Shown here: positions 1-8,440 of the stretch, piece by piece
How positions within the stretch are numbered: position 1 is the stretch's first letter
How the letters are laid out: each line of letters starts with the position of its first letter
DNA from: Quatrionicoccus australiensis
Lineage (GTDB): Bacteria > Pseudomonadota > Gammaproteobacteria > Burkholderiales > Rhodocyclaceae
Reading direction: 5' to 3'
Assembly: GCF_020510525.1 (NCBI RefSeq)
Contig: NZ_CP075188.1
Location: forward strand, 2,480,001 to 2,544,000
DNA: 64,000 nt
Notes under the pieces: model-generated
What the model was told of the DNA's origin: nothing
What the model saw: the letters and a program-made list of their open reading frames with translations, nothing else
Databases searched by the model: none
Made by a program: the position numbers and the translations under genes

Positions 1-1
1 C

Positions 2-1030
2 GACTCGAACAAGGACGGCGGCTTCCTGACCTCGGGCTGGGAGCTTTACAAGGCCGAGATCGAACTGGCCCGCGTTTTCGGCCAGCACGGCGTGCGCCTG
101 CGCCTGTTCCACGGACGCGGCGGCTCGGTCGGGCGCGGCGGCGGCCCGTCCTACCATGCCATCCTTGCCCAGCCGGCCGGCGCCGTATCCGGCCAGATCC
201 GCCTGACCGAACAGGGCGAAGTGATTTCGACCAAGTACGGCAACCCGGACAATGGCCGGCGCAATCTCGAAGTGCTGCTCGCCGCAACCCTGGAAGCCAG
301 TCTGACCGACCACGAAAACCAGGTCGAGCCGGCACAGCAGTTCCATGCCGTCATGGACGAGCTGTCACTGCGCGCCTTCAACGCCTATCGCGGCCTGGTC
401 TATGAAACACCGGGCTTCACGACCTATTTCCGGCAATCGACCGTGGTGTCCGAAATCGCCCTGCTCAACATCGGCAGCCGCCCGGCGTCGCGCAAGGCCT
501 CCGAGCGCATCGAAGACCTGCGCGCCATTCCCTGGGTGTTCAGCTGGGCGCAATGCCGCCTGATGCTGCCCGGCTGGTACGGCTTCGGCTCGGCGGTCGA
601 CGGTTATCTGGCGGCCAATTCCGACGGCCTCGCCACGCTGCGCCGCATGCTGAAATCCTGGCCCTTCTTCAAGAGCCTGCTGTCCAACATGGACATGGTG
701 CTGGCCAAGAGCGATCTCGCGATCGCCTCGCGCTATGCCGAACTGGTCAGCGACGCCGGCTTGCGCGAACGCATCTTCGGCCAGATATGCAGCGAGTGGG
801 AACTGACGAAAAAGCACCTGCTGGCCATTCTCGAACAGGACGATTTCCTCGGCGACAACCCGCAACTGAAGCGTTCGCTGCAACTGCGTTCGCCCTACAT
901 GGACCCGCTCAACCACCTGCAGGTCGAACTGCTCAAGCGCCACCGCGCCGGCGAGACCGACGAGCGCGTCGCCCGCGGCATCCATCTGTCGATCAACGGC
1001 GTCGCTTCCGGTTTGCGCAACAGCGGGTAA
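2..1030 (+). CDS. ppc: Phosphoenolpyruvate carboxylase, C-terminal part (5' truncated by window)
   Basis: PEP carboxylase adds bicarbonate to phosphoenolpyruvate to make oxaloacetate, refilling the TCA cycle in the cytoplasm. The reading frame is open from base 2, so the gene begins before the window; 342 residues are visible, about a third of the usual 880-930. The family signatures [19 protein letters not shown] and [15 protein letters not shown] (the phosphate-binding active-site loop) are present, and the protein ends [11 protein letters not shown], close to the conserved PEPC C-terminus (usually ending RNTG). The stop is 9 bp before ppsR, so the two are probably co-transcribed. Identification is secure. 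Confidence 0.97.
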   Translation, partial: DSNKDGGFLTSGWELYKAEIELARVFGQHGVRLRLFHGRGGSVGRGGGPSYHAILAQPAGAVSGQIRLTEQGEVISTKYGNPDNGRRNLEVLLAATLEASLTDHENQVEPAQQFHAVMDELSLRAFNAYRGLVYETPGFTTYFRQSTVVSEIALLNIGSRPASRKASERIEDLRAIPWVFSWAQCRLMLPGWYGFGSAVDGYLAANSDGLATLRRMLKSWPFFKSLLSNMDMVLAKSDLAIASRYAELVSDAGLRERIFGQICSEWELTKKHLLAILEQDDFLGDNPQLKRSLQLRSPYMDPLNHLQVELLKRHRAGETDERVARGIHLSINGVASGLRNSG

Positions 1031-1039
1031 AATCCGGGG

Positions 1040-1858
1040 ATGCCCATCACACTCAAACGCACTGTATTTTTCGTCTCGGACGGTACCGGCCTGACCGCCG
1101 AAGCGCTCGGCCACAGCTTGCTGACGCAGTTCGAGGAAGTCGAATTCAAGCAGATCCGCATCCCCTTCCTCGACAACATCGAGAAGGCACAGGACGCCGT
1201 CGCCCGCATCAACGCGCAAGGCGAGGCCGACGGCATGCGGCCCATCGTGTTCACGACGCTGGTCAATCAGGCTCTGGCCGAGATCGTGCACCAGGCCGAT
1301 GCCTTCTCGCTGTCCTACTTCGAAACCTATCTGTCGCCGCTCGAAGCCGAACTCGGCATCAAGTCCAGCCACACCATCGGCCGCTCGCGCGACTCGACCG
1401 ACAGCTCTGACTACAAGAAACGCATCGAGGCGATCAACTACACGCTGGCGCACGACGACGGCATCACCGACCGCGACCTCGAGGAAGCCGACGTGATCCT
1501 GGTTGCCGTGTCGCGCTGTGGCAAGACGCCGACCTCGCTCTACCTGGCCATGCAGTTCGGCCTCAAGGTCGCCAACTTCCCGCTGATCCCGGAAGACTTC
1601 GATCGCGGCCGCCTGCCCAGCACGCTGGAAAAGCACCGCCCGAAACTGTTCGGCCTGACCATCCAGCCCGAGCGCCTGACCCAGATCCGCGAAGAACGCC
1701 GCGCCGCGAGCAAATACGCCTCACTGGCCAACTGCCGCTACGAGGTTGCCGAAGCCGAGAAAATGATGCGCCGCGAAGGCATCCGCTGGCTGGACTCGTC
1801 AACCAAGTCGATCGAGGAAATCTCGACCACGGTGCTGCAGGAACTCAAGCTGCGCTAG
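1040..1858 (+). CDS. ppsR: PEP synthase regulatory protein (bifunctional kinase/pyrophosphorylase, DUF299)
   Basis: 272 residues, the normal length for the DUF299/PSRP family. Members inactivate PEP synthase by ADP-dependent phosphorylation of a threonine and reactivate it by phosphate-dependent removal. The N-terminus [15 protein letters not shown] and the P-loop-like [14 protein letters not shown] (about residues 154-167) are typical. No ppsA is in the window; the gene instead follows ppc by 9 bp. Both partners act on the PEP node, so the pairing is metabolically sensible. A strong hairpin terminator follows at 1864-1893. Confidence 0.93.
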   Translation: MPITLKRTVFFVSDGTGLTAEALGHSLLTQFEEVEFKQIRIPFLDNIEKAQDAVARINAQGEADGMRPIVFTTLVNQALAEIVHQADAFSLSYFETYLSPLEAELGIKSSHTIGRSRDSTDSSDYKKRIEAINYTLAHDDGITDRDLEEADVILVAVSRCGKTPTSLYLAMQFGLKVANFPLIPEDFDRGRLPSTLEKHRPKLFGLTIQPERLTQIREERRAASKYASLANCRYEVAEAEKMMRREGIRWLDSSTKSIEEISTTVLQELKLR

Positions 1859-1863
1859 AAGGG

Positions 1864-1893
1864 AATAGCGCGGATCAAATCTGCGCTATTTTT
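1864..1893 (+). terminator. Rho-independent terminator after ppsR
   Basis: Inverted repeat AATAGCGCGGAT / ATCTGCGCTATT with a CAA loop and one mismatch, followed by TTTT. It starts 5 bp after the ppsR stop and would end the ppc-ppsR transcript. Confidence 0.8.
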
Positions 1894-1920
1894 ACTATTA
1901 GTGCCTTCGTTCACCATTGG

Positions 1921-2457
1921 CTTCCGCCCCTGCGGGGCGTCTAACTTTTTCTTGCTTCGCCAAGAAAAAGTAAGCAAAAAGAAGGCGACCCCAGGCTACG
2001 CGGTCGGCTGCGCCGACTCCCCTGCGCTACTCGCTGCGGGCGGGGGCTGCGGAACTCGGGGCTACGCCCCTCAGACAGTCCTCGCCCTTTATCCGCCAGC
2101 AGCTGTGTTGCTCGGCGCTCCACATGGGGACCCGAAAAAACGTCTCGGAACGATGGCTCTGCCCAAGAACAGAAAATGCCGTTTTTTAGCGGTCGACCGC
2201 TGGAAAAAGCCAAAAACCGTTTCCCCAGGCTCGGCGGCGACGCTTTTCCATCCCCCTGAGAGGCGCTGAGCAACGCAGGCTGGCCGGGGGCTTTCGGCTT
2301 GCGTCTGTCTGAGCCGCAGGCGAGTTTAGCAAGCCGCCCGGACGGCCGAGTAGCGCAAGGGACCGGGCAACGCCCGGCGCCGACCCGGGGGTCGCCTTTT
2401 CTTTGGCTACTTTCTTTTGGCGAAGCAAAAGAAAGTACGCCCGCCCGCAAGGCGGAA
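1921..2457. repeat. Long imperfect palindromic repeat element, copy 1
   Basis: This stretch fills most of the 690-bp gap between ppsR and the next gene. It is one long imperfect inverted repeat whose centre is the perfect palindrome AGCGGTCGACCGCT (GGTCGACC at 2191-2198). Each outer arm carries a smaller hairpin (left TTTTTCTTGCTTCGCCAAGAAAAA, right CTTTTGGCGAAGCAAAAG). The right half (about 2240-2457) is nearly identical to the right half of copy 2 at 44133-44666; the left outer arm has diverged. There is no transposase. Apparent reading frames across it recur in both copies and follow the repeat, so I treat them as spurious. Confidence 0.85.
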
Positions 2458-2551
2458 TACAGCTGTTGAAGCCGTGGCTTTCCCCTTATTTCCGCGCTCC
2501 ACAGAAATTCTCCGCTCCATTTCCCCTGATCGACCGCAGGATCACGAAACA

Positions 2552-3118
2552 TCAGCAGTCTGTTTCAATTAGCTGAGCACGTTTCTTCTCGATTAGAGCT
2601 TTTTTCTGCTCCAAATATCCTCTAGGGTAGCAATTATCATCGCTGGCGAATGTAAGCCCAACGTAAGAACGAAGCTGGGCAGCCACATTAAGAGCGAATA
2701 ATCCTAGAGTTGCATATTGCAATTGGCGCTCTTCATACCACTCAGAGTAATCGGGAGGACCTGCGACGTATTCATATACACCTGAAATTGTTTCGTCGGC
2801 TTGTTCTATTTTGAATGGCAAATCCAATATTTCGAACATCAGTCTATCTGGTAAAGCTTTCCACTCAACATCAAACATCTCGGGCTTGAAGCTTGGAGTC
2901 GATGTCCTTGGTATACAGCAACCGTTACCGTCTTCTTCACCACTGTCACCTGCTACGTTGGCACAACTGCCGGCAAACTTGAGCAATTCACAAGAAACCT
3001 TAATGCTCAGATATGTCGCGTCTTTTTTAGCTCTTCGCTGTTGAAACCACCATTCCTTTGCAATCGTCAGAAGCGACCCGATCACAACCCCAATTAGCCC
3101 AAATACGGCAGATTCCAT
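2552..3118 (-). CDS. Hypothetical membrane-anchored protein
   Basis: 188 residues with one N-terminal hydrophobic segment (about residues 5-20), then basic residues FQQRRAKK, which suggests a single membrane anchor with a cytoplasmic remainder. The rest is polar, with a cysteine pair near residue 66 and a charged C-terminus. I do not recognise a family. A good ribosome site (CGAGG, 7 bp before ATG) supports the start. Base composition is clearly more AT-rich than the neighbouring operon, and the 3' end lies about 95 bp from palindromic repeat copy 1, both consistent with an acquired cargo gene. Confidence 0.65.
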   Translation of the reverse strand: MESAVFGLIGVVIGSLLTIAKEWWFQQRRAKKDATYLSIKVSCELLKFAGSCANVAGDSGEEDGNGCCIPRTSTPSFKPEMFDVEWKALPDRLMFEILDLPFKIEQADETISGVYEYVAGPPDYSEWYEERQLQYATLGLFALNVAAQLRSYVGLTFASDDNCYPRGYLEQKKALIEKKRAQLIETDC

Positions 3119-3172
3119 TTTTACCTCGTTCCATAGTAAAAGCGGGACAAATGATGATTTGTTTTAGAAGTT

Positions 3173-3943
3173 TCAGCCCAGCCTGCGACGCAGCATCTCG
3201 AACAGGCAGACAGCGGCAGCGGCGGCCACATTGAGCGACTCGACCGCACCCGGCATCGGAATGCGGATGCGCAAGCCGGCCGCGGCCAGCAACTCGGGAC
3301 GCACGCCCTGCCCTTCGGCGCCAAAGACCCAGGCCAGCGGCCCGGACCAACTTGCCTCATAGAGCGAAGTCGCCTGCTCCAGCGTGGTCACTGCCGTCGT
3401 ACCGCGGTAATCGGCGATGAAAGCGGCGAGATCGACGTCTTCGTGGATAGCCAGCGCAAACTGGGCGCCCTGCCCGGCACGCAGCACCTTGGGTGACCAC
3501 GGCGAGGCACATCCCGGCGCCAGCAGCGCCTGCCGGATACCGGCGGCGGCGGCAGTGCGCAGCAGCGTGCCGACATTGCCGGGATCCTGCACGCCGTCGA
3601 GCAAAATGGCATCTTTTTCAGGGTCGACCGGCGGGCGCTGTGCCGGCATGGCCGCAATCGCCAGCAAACCACTCGGCGTATCGACCAGGCCGAGGTCGCG
3701 CAGCAAGCTGTCGGCGAGCACGACGACATCGCGCCCGGCCGTGAATCCGGCGATTTCGCCGACCTGCATTGCCGATTCGGCCACGATCAGACTGTCGACC
3801 GGGCCAAACGCTGCTTCGTAGGCCTCAACCAGATGCACGCCGTCGAGCAGCGTCTGGCCGGTCTTGCGCCGCTCGCGCCCCGACTCGGCAAGACGCTTCA
3901 GGCTCTTGTAAAAGGCGTTGTCGCGCGACTGGATCAGCTTCAT
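3173..3943 (-). CDS. TrmH/SpoU-family RNA 2'-O-methyltransferase
   Basis: 256 residues. Members transfer a methyl group from S-adenosylmethionine to the 2'-OH of rRNA or tRNA using a knotted (SPOUT) fold. The three SpoU motifs are visible: [13 protein letters not shown] (about residue 123), VFGAEGQGV (about 211) and [18 protein letters not shown] near the C-terminus; an N-terminal RNA-substrate-binding domain precedes them. The start codon overlaps the rnhB stop (ATGA), so it is the last gene of the envelope operon. The exact RNA target cannot be read from the sequence. Confidence 0.9.
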   Translation of the reverse strand: MKLIQSRDNAFYKSLKRLAESGRERRKTGQTLLDGVHLVEAYEAAFGPVDSLIVAESAMQVGEIAGFTAGRDVVVLADSLLRDLGLVDTPSGLLAIAAMPAQRPPVDPEKDAILLDGVQDPGNVGTLLRTAAAAGIRQALLAPGCASPWSPKVLRAGQGAQFALAIHEDVDLAAFIADYRGTTAVTTLEQATSLYEASWSGPLAWVFGAEGQGVRPELLAAAGLRIRIPMPGAVESLNVAAAAAVCLFEMLRRRLG

Positions 3944-4530
3944 AGCAGGGAAAGCTGTTTCGCCACCGGCCCGAAGCTACGGCGATGCACCGGCGAGGCA
4001 CCGTGTTGTTCGAGCGCGGCAAAATGTGCAGCTGTCGGATAACCCATGTGGCGGTCAAAACCGTATTGCGGATACTGCGCATGCAATTCAAGCATCTCGG
4101 CATCACGCACCGTCTTGGCAAGAATCGAGGCAGCGGCGATCGAGGCGATCTTGCCGTCGCCCTTGACGATGGCCTCGACCGGAATATCCAGTTGCGGGCA
4201 GCGATTGCCATCGACCAGCGCACCAGTCGGGCGCACTGAGAGGCCGGCCACGGCGCGCTGCATGGCAAGCATCGTTGCGTGCAGGATGTTAAGGCGATCA
4301 ATTTCCTCGACCGAGGCCGAGGCGACACACCAGGCCACGGCGCGTTCGCGGATCAGCACGGCCAGCGCGTCGCGCTTCTTTTCGGAAAGCTTTTTCGAAT
4401 CATTGAGGCCGGCAATCGGCCGCGCCGGATCGAGAATGACCGCCGCCGCGACCACCGTGCCGGCCAGCGGCCCGCGCCCGGCCTCGTCGATACCGCAGAC
4501 CAGGCCCGGCGGGATCATCAGTTCAGGCAT
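3940..4530 (-). CDS. rnhB: Ribonuclease HII
   Basis: Removes ribonucleotides embedded in DNA and degrades the RNA of RNA/DNA hybrids. 196 residues from the ATG at 4530, matching the E. coli length. [12 protein letters not shown] holds the first acidic catalytic pair, with [20 protein letters not shown] and [17 protein letters not shown] following as in the family. I chose MPELM (4530), which overlaps the lpxB stop; an ATG at 4518 (MIPPGL) sharing one base with that stop is an alternative. A longer in-frame extension exists but lacks family similarity. Confidence 0.95.
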   Translation of the reverse strand: MPELMIPPGLVCGIDEAGRGPLAGTVVAAAVILDPARPIAGLNDSKKLSEKKRDALAVLIRERAVAWCVASASVEEIDRLNILHATMLAMQRAVAGLSVRPTGALVDGNRCPQLDIPVEAIVKGDGKIASIAAASILAKTVRDAEMLELHAQYPQYGFDRHMGYPTAAHFAALEQHGASPVHRRSFGPVAKQLSLL

Positions 4531-5663
4531 TGAATGACCGCGTTGGCGGCCTTTTCGGCAGTGTTCTGGCGCAGTTGCCAATGCAGGTCGGTAAACACCT
4601 CGGCCACCGCCGCGGCGTTTTCCTTGTCCTCGTAGAGTTTGATCAGGGCTTCTGCCAGGTTTTCCGGCGTTGCCTGATCCTGCAGGATTTCCGGCACCAC
4701 CTCGCGCCCGGCCAGGACGTTGGGCAGACCGACAAAAGCCTGATAGGCCATGCGTTTCATGATCCAGTACGACAACTTGGCGATCTTGTAGGTGATCACC
4801 ATCGGCCGCTTGATCAGTGCCGCTTCAAGCGTCGCGGTACCGCTTGCCACCAGCGACACGTCAGCGGCGCCAAGCGCATCCTGGGCGTGGCCAAACAACA
4901 GGCGGAACGGCACCTCGCCGGCCTGCTGCGTGTACATCGCCATCTCGAACTGCAGACGCGTCTCGCGCGTGGTCAGCGGCACGACGAACAAGGCGCCGGG
5001 CAGGCGTTCGTGAATCAGTTTGGCCGTCTGCACGAAAGTCTCGGCCATCATCGCCAGTTCGCCCTGGCGGCTGCCGGGCAGCAAGGCGAAGATCGGCGCA
5101 TCCTTGGGCATGGCGAGCTTTTCGCGCACTGCCGTCTTGCTGGTTTCCAGCGGAATGATGTCGGCCAACGGATGCCCGACATAGGTCACCGGAATGTGCG
5201 CCTTTTCATAGAGCGGTGGCTCCATCGGAAACAGTGCCAGCACGCGGTTGACCGCCCGGCCGATCTTCTTGATGCGACCGCCGCGCCAGGCCCAGATCGA
5301 CGGGCTGACATAATGGATGGTCTTGATGCCGGCCGCCTTGAGATCGGTTTCCAGACCCAGATTGAAGTCCGGCGCATCGACCCCGATGAAGATGTCGGGC
5401 CGGATGTCGAGCAGACGCTTTTTCAGCTGGCGGCGAATGCCGGCAATCTCGCGATAATTCTTCAGGGCATCGACATAGCCCATGACCGCCAGCTTTTCGA
5501 GCGGCCACCAGGCGTCAAACCCCTGCCCCTGCATGCGCGGACCGCCAATGCCGTAGAACACGGCATCAGGCAGGCGCGCCTTGAGCGCGGCAATCAGATG
5601 GCTGGCCAGCAAATCACCGGAGGCCTCACCGGCCACCATCGCAATCCGTACCACGTTGCCCAT
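4518..5663 (-). CDS. lpxB: Lipid-A-disaccharide synthase
   Basis: Family GT19 glycosyltransferase that joins UDP-2,3-diacylglucosamine and lipid X into the lipid A disaccharide at the inner membrane. 381 residues, normal length. The N-terminus [18 protein letters not shown] and [14 protein letters not shown], the central [14 protein letters not shown] and [15 protein letters not shown], and LLPGSRQGE are characteristic. Its ATG shares one base with the lpxA stop (TGATG), implying translational coupling. Confidence 0.97.
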   Translation of the reverse strand: MGNVVRIAMVAGEASGDLLASHLIAALKARLPDAVFYGIGGPRMQGQGFDAWWPLEKLAVMGYVDALKNYREIAGIRRQLKKRLLDIRPDIFIGVDAPDFNLGLETDLKAAGIKTIHYVSPSIWAWRGGRIKKIGRAVNRVLALFPMEPPLYEKAHIPVTYVGHPLADIIPLETSKTAVREKLAMPKDAPIFALLPGSRQGELAMMAETFVQTAKLIHERLPGALFVVPLTTRETRLQFEMAMYTQQAGEVPFRLLFGHAQDALGAADVSLVASGTATLEAALIKRPMVITYKIAKLSYWIMKRMAYQAFVGLPNVLAGREVVPEILQDQATPENLAEALIKLYEDKENAAAVAEVFTDLHWQLRQNTAEKAANAVIQCLN

Positions 5664-6433
5664 CAGCGAATAATGCCGCGCTTGGAAAGCTCAAGGAAAT
5701 CGACAAAGCGCTGCACATCAGGCTGCGTCTTGGCGTCCTCCGCCAGCTTCTGCTTGGCTTCCTCGAGCAGCAGACCAGACTTGTACAGCGTGCGATAGGC
5801 GCGCTTCAGCGAGCTCAGCGACTCGGCAGTAAAACCGCGACGCTTCAGGCCTTCGACATTGATGCCGTAGGGCTGCGCCGTATTGCCGGCGGCCATCAGG
5901 TAAGGCGGCACATCCTGCAGGATCACCGTGCTGACCGCGGTCATGACGTGCGCGCCGATGCGGCAGAACTGGTGCACACCGGTGAAGCCGCCGAGAATCG
6001 CCCAGTCGTCGACAACGACGTGACCGGCCAGCGAGGCGTTGTTCGCGAAGGTGACCTTGTTGCCGACCTGGCAATCGTGCGCGATGTGCACGTAGGCCAT
6101 GATCCAGTTGTCGTCACCGATCTTGGTCACGCCGGCATCCTGCACGGTGCCGAGGTTGAAGGTGCAGAACTCGCGGATGGTGTTGCGGTCACCGATTTCC
6201 AGGCGGGTCGGTTCGCCGGCGTACTTCTTGTCCTGCGGCACTTCGCCCAGCGAACAGAACTGGAAGATATGGTTGTCGCGACCAATACGGGTGTGCCCGG
6301 TAATGATCGTGTGCGGCCCGATTTTCGTGCCCTCGCCGATCTCGACATGCGGACCGATGATGGAATAAGCGCCGATCTCGACATTGGCACCGATCCTGGC
6401 GCCCGGATCGACAATGGCTGTTGGATGAATCAT
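5663..6433 (-). CDS. lpxA: UDP-N-acetylglucosamine acyltransferase
   Basis: First lipid A enzyme: moves 3-hydroxyacyl from acyl carrier protein to UDP-GlcNAc. 256 residues from [15 protein letters not shown]. The N-terminal two thirds shows left-handed beta-helix hexapeptide repeats (e.g. [15 protein letters not shown]), and the conserved [12 protein letters not shown] region carries the catalytic histidine. The start at 6433 lies one base after the fabZ stop; an upstream in-frame start would add seven non-conserved residues inside fabZ. The lpxD-fabZ-lpxA-lpxB order is standard. Confidence 0.97.
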   Translation of the reverse strand: MIHPTAIVDPGARIGANVEIGAYSIIGPHVEIGEGTKIGPHTIITGHTRIGRDNHIFQFCSLGEVPQDKKYAGEPTRLEIGDRNTIREFCTFNLGTVQDAGVTKIGDDNWIMAYVHIAHDCQVGNKVTFANNASLAGHVVVDDWAILGGFTGVHQFCRIGAHVMTAVSTVILQDVPPYLMAAGNTAQPYGINVEGLKRRGFTAESLSSLKRAYRTLYKSGLLLEEAKQKLAEDAKTQPDVQRFVDFLELSKRGIIR

Positions 6434-6434
6434 G

Positions 6435-6875
6435 TCAGAGATCCCGCTTGGCACACATCAGCTTGGCCGAGGCAGCCAGCTGGCCGTCGACACGCGCTTC
6501 GGCGATGAATTTCCAGACGCCGCGCATCTGGCGCTCGATTTCGACATGCAGGTGCAACTGGTCACCAGGCACAACCGGGCGCTTGAAGCGGGCATCGTCG
6601 ATACCGGCAAAGTAGAACACGGTATCTGCGGACGGCTTTTCGTCCATCGACTTGAAGGAAAGGATGCCCGCCGCCTGGGCCAGGGCTTCCATGATCAGCA
6701 CGCCCGGCATGACCGGATGGTGCGGGAAATGGCCGACAAAATACGGCTCGTTCATCGTGATGTTCTTGTAGGCGTGAATCGACTTGCCGGGCTCGATCTC
6801 GAGCACGCGATCGACCAGCAGGAACGGGTAGCGATGCGGCAGATGCTCGAGAATTTGTTGAATATCCATTTCCAT
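6435..6875 (-). CDS. fabZ: 3-hydroxyacyl-ACP dehydratase
   Basis: Dehydrates 3-hydroxyacyl-ACP in fatty-acid elongation and competes with LpxA for the same substrate, which is why they sit together. 146 residues, hot-dog fold. The catalytic pair lies in [20 protein letters not shown] (His then Glu). [13 protein letters not shown] near the N-terminus is typical. MDIQQI at 6869 is an equally possible start. It ends one base before lpxA. Confidence 0.97.
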   Translation of the reverse strand: MEMDIQQILEHLPHRYPFLLVDRVLEIEPGKSIHAYKNITMNEPYFVGHFPHHPVMPGVLIMEALAQAAGILSFKSMDEKPSADTVFYFAGIDDARFKRPVVPGDQLHLHVEIERQMRGVWKFIAEARVDGQLAASAKLMCAKRDL

Positions 6876-6878
6876 TTT

Positions 6879-7922
6879 TCAGCCCTCTACATTGGTATTT
6901 TTAAGTTTTTTCTCGAGTTCCGTAACCCGTTCGGCCAGCTTGGCCAGATGCCGTATCTGCGCCGCATTGTGCAACCAGTGGCCATGCTCTTCCAACGGGA
7001 AGACGCTGGTGTATTGCCCCGGCCTGGTGATGTTTTTCATGACCAGCGAGCCACCGGAAATCACCGCCCCGGAGGCTATCGTCACATGCCCGGCAATCAT
7101 CGCCGCGCCGCCGATGATCACGTTGTCCTGCAAGGTGACACTGCCCGCCACCGCGGCACAGGCGGCGATGACGCAATGCTTGCCGATCTGGCAGTTGTGG
7201 CCGATCTGGATCTGGTTGTCGATCTTGCTGCCGTCGCCAATCACAGTGTCGTCGAGCGCGCCACGGTCGACCGTCGTACTGGCACCAATTTCAACGTTGT
7301 CGCCAATGATGACCCGACCGATCTGCGGAATCTTGATCCACTGTCCCTGGTCCGGTGCGAAACCGAAACCATCGGCACCGATCACGACACCGGAATGCAG
7401 GATGACATTACTCCCAATCTCGCAACCGGCGTAGATGCTGACATTCGGATAAAGAATACTACCGGCACCAATCACGACATCGTCACCGAGCACACAACCG
7501 GCATGAAGGACGACGCCCTCGCCCAGACTGACCCGCGCCCCGACCGTGACCTGCGGGCCGATACTGGCACTGGCCGGCACTTCCGAAGCGCAGCAGGCAC
7601 TCGGATGCACGCCGGCAGCCATCGCCGGCCGCGGATTGAGCAGCGTCGCCAGACGGGCGTAATAGGCATAAGGATTTTTGCTGACGATGCGCGGCAAATC
7701 GACCGCAGCGGCGAAATCAGGCGCCACGATCACGGCCGAAGCGCGCGTTGTTGCCAACTGGCTCTTGTACTTCAGGTTGGTCAGGAAGCCGATTTCGCCA
7801 GCGCCCGCCGAAGCCAGCGTCGCCACCTGCCTGATCTGCGTTTCGGCGTCACCAAGCACATCGCCGCCCAAACGGGCGGCGATGTCAGCCAGGGAAAGCG
7901 GAGTACCCCCAGCCACCGGCAT
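6879..7922 (-). CDS. lpxD: UDP-3-O-(3-hydroxyacyl)glucosamine N-acyltransferase
   Basis: Third committed lipid A enzyme, adding the N-linked hydroxyacyl chain. 347 residues: an N-terminal uridine-binding domain (about 1-100), then left-handed beta-helix hexapeptide repeats (e.g. IGAGSILYPNVSIYAG) and a C-terminal helix (LAKLAERVTELEKKL). The conserved IGHNCQIGKHC contains the catalytic histidine. The ATG shares one base with the skp stop (TAATG). Confidence 0.97.
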   Translation of the reverse strand: MPVAGGTPLSLADIAARLGGDVLGDAETQIRQVATLASAGAGEIGFLTNLKYKSQLATTRASAVIVAPDFAAAVDLPRIVSKNPYAYYARLATLLNPRPAMAAGVHPSACCASEVPASASIGPQVTVGARVSLGEGVVLHAGCVLGDDVVIGAGSILYPNVSIYAGCEIGSNVILHSGVVIGADGFGFAPDQGQWIKIPQIGRVIIGDNVEIGASTTVDRGALDDTVIGDGSKIDNQIQIGHNCQIGKHCVIAACAAVAGSVTLQDNVIIGGAAMIAGHVTIASGAVISGGSLVMKNITRPGQYTSVFPLEEHGHWLHNAAQIRHLAKLAERVTELEKKLKNTNVEG

Positions 7923-8425
7923 TACTTGCCTTCGGCAAGTGCCTTGATCACACGATCGGTAATATCGAGCTTCGGGCTGACCCAGACCACGTCCTGAAGA
8001 ATCAGATCGAACTTGTCGCCTTCGGCGATCTGCTTGATGGCCTTGTTGGCCTTCTCGATCACGGCGGCATTTTCTTCGTTCTGACGCAGGTTCAGATCTT
8101 CGCGGAACTCACGCTGCTTGCGCTGGAACTCACGCGACAACTCGCCGAATTCCTTTTCCTTGTTGCGGCGGTCACCTTCCGACATGGTCACGGAATTCTT
8201 TTCCAGATTTTCCTGCAGCCCCTGCAACTGCTTGGCCATGCGCTGGAGATCCTGGTCTCGCTTGGCGAATTCGCCTTCCAGCTTCTTGGCCGCCTTCTGG
8301 GCAGCCGGAGCATCGCGGAAAATGCGCTGGGTATTGACGTAACCGACCTTCAATTCATTGGCACTGGCACCCGTCACAAACAGGGCAGACATCAACGAGG
8401 CGAGAACTAGAGACTTAACTTTCAA
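7922..8425 (-). CDS. skp: Periplasmic OmpH/Skp-family chaperone
   Basis: 167 residues. A signal peptide (MKVKSLVLASLMSALFVTGASA) targets it to the periplasm, where Skp trimers hold unfolded outer-membrane proteins on the way to BamA. The mature part starts ELKVGYVNTQRIFRDAP, typical of OmpH, followed by a long charged helical stretch (about residues 45-130) that forms the coiled-coil tentacles. It lies between bamA and lpxD as in most proteobacteria. Confidence 0.95.
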   Translation of the reverse strand: MKVKSLVLASLMSALFVTGASANELKVGYVNTQRIFRDAPAAQKAAKKLEGEFAKRDQDLQRMAKQLQGLQENLEKNSVTMSEGDRRNKEKEFGELSREFQRKQREFREDLNLRQNEENAAVIEKANKAIKQIAEGDKFDLILQDVVWVSPKLDITDRVIKALAEGK

Positions 8426-8440
8426 CTTGAGACTCCTGAA

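Noticed and set aside
1941..2552. Open frames of 80-200 codons across palindromic copy 1 on both strands
   Set aside because: The peptides (e.g. LSFASPKESSQRKGDPRVGAG split over frames) recur at copy 2 and follow the inverted-repeat DNA; there is no ribosome site and no protein family.
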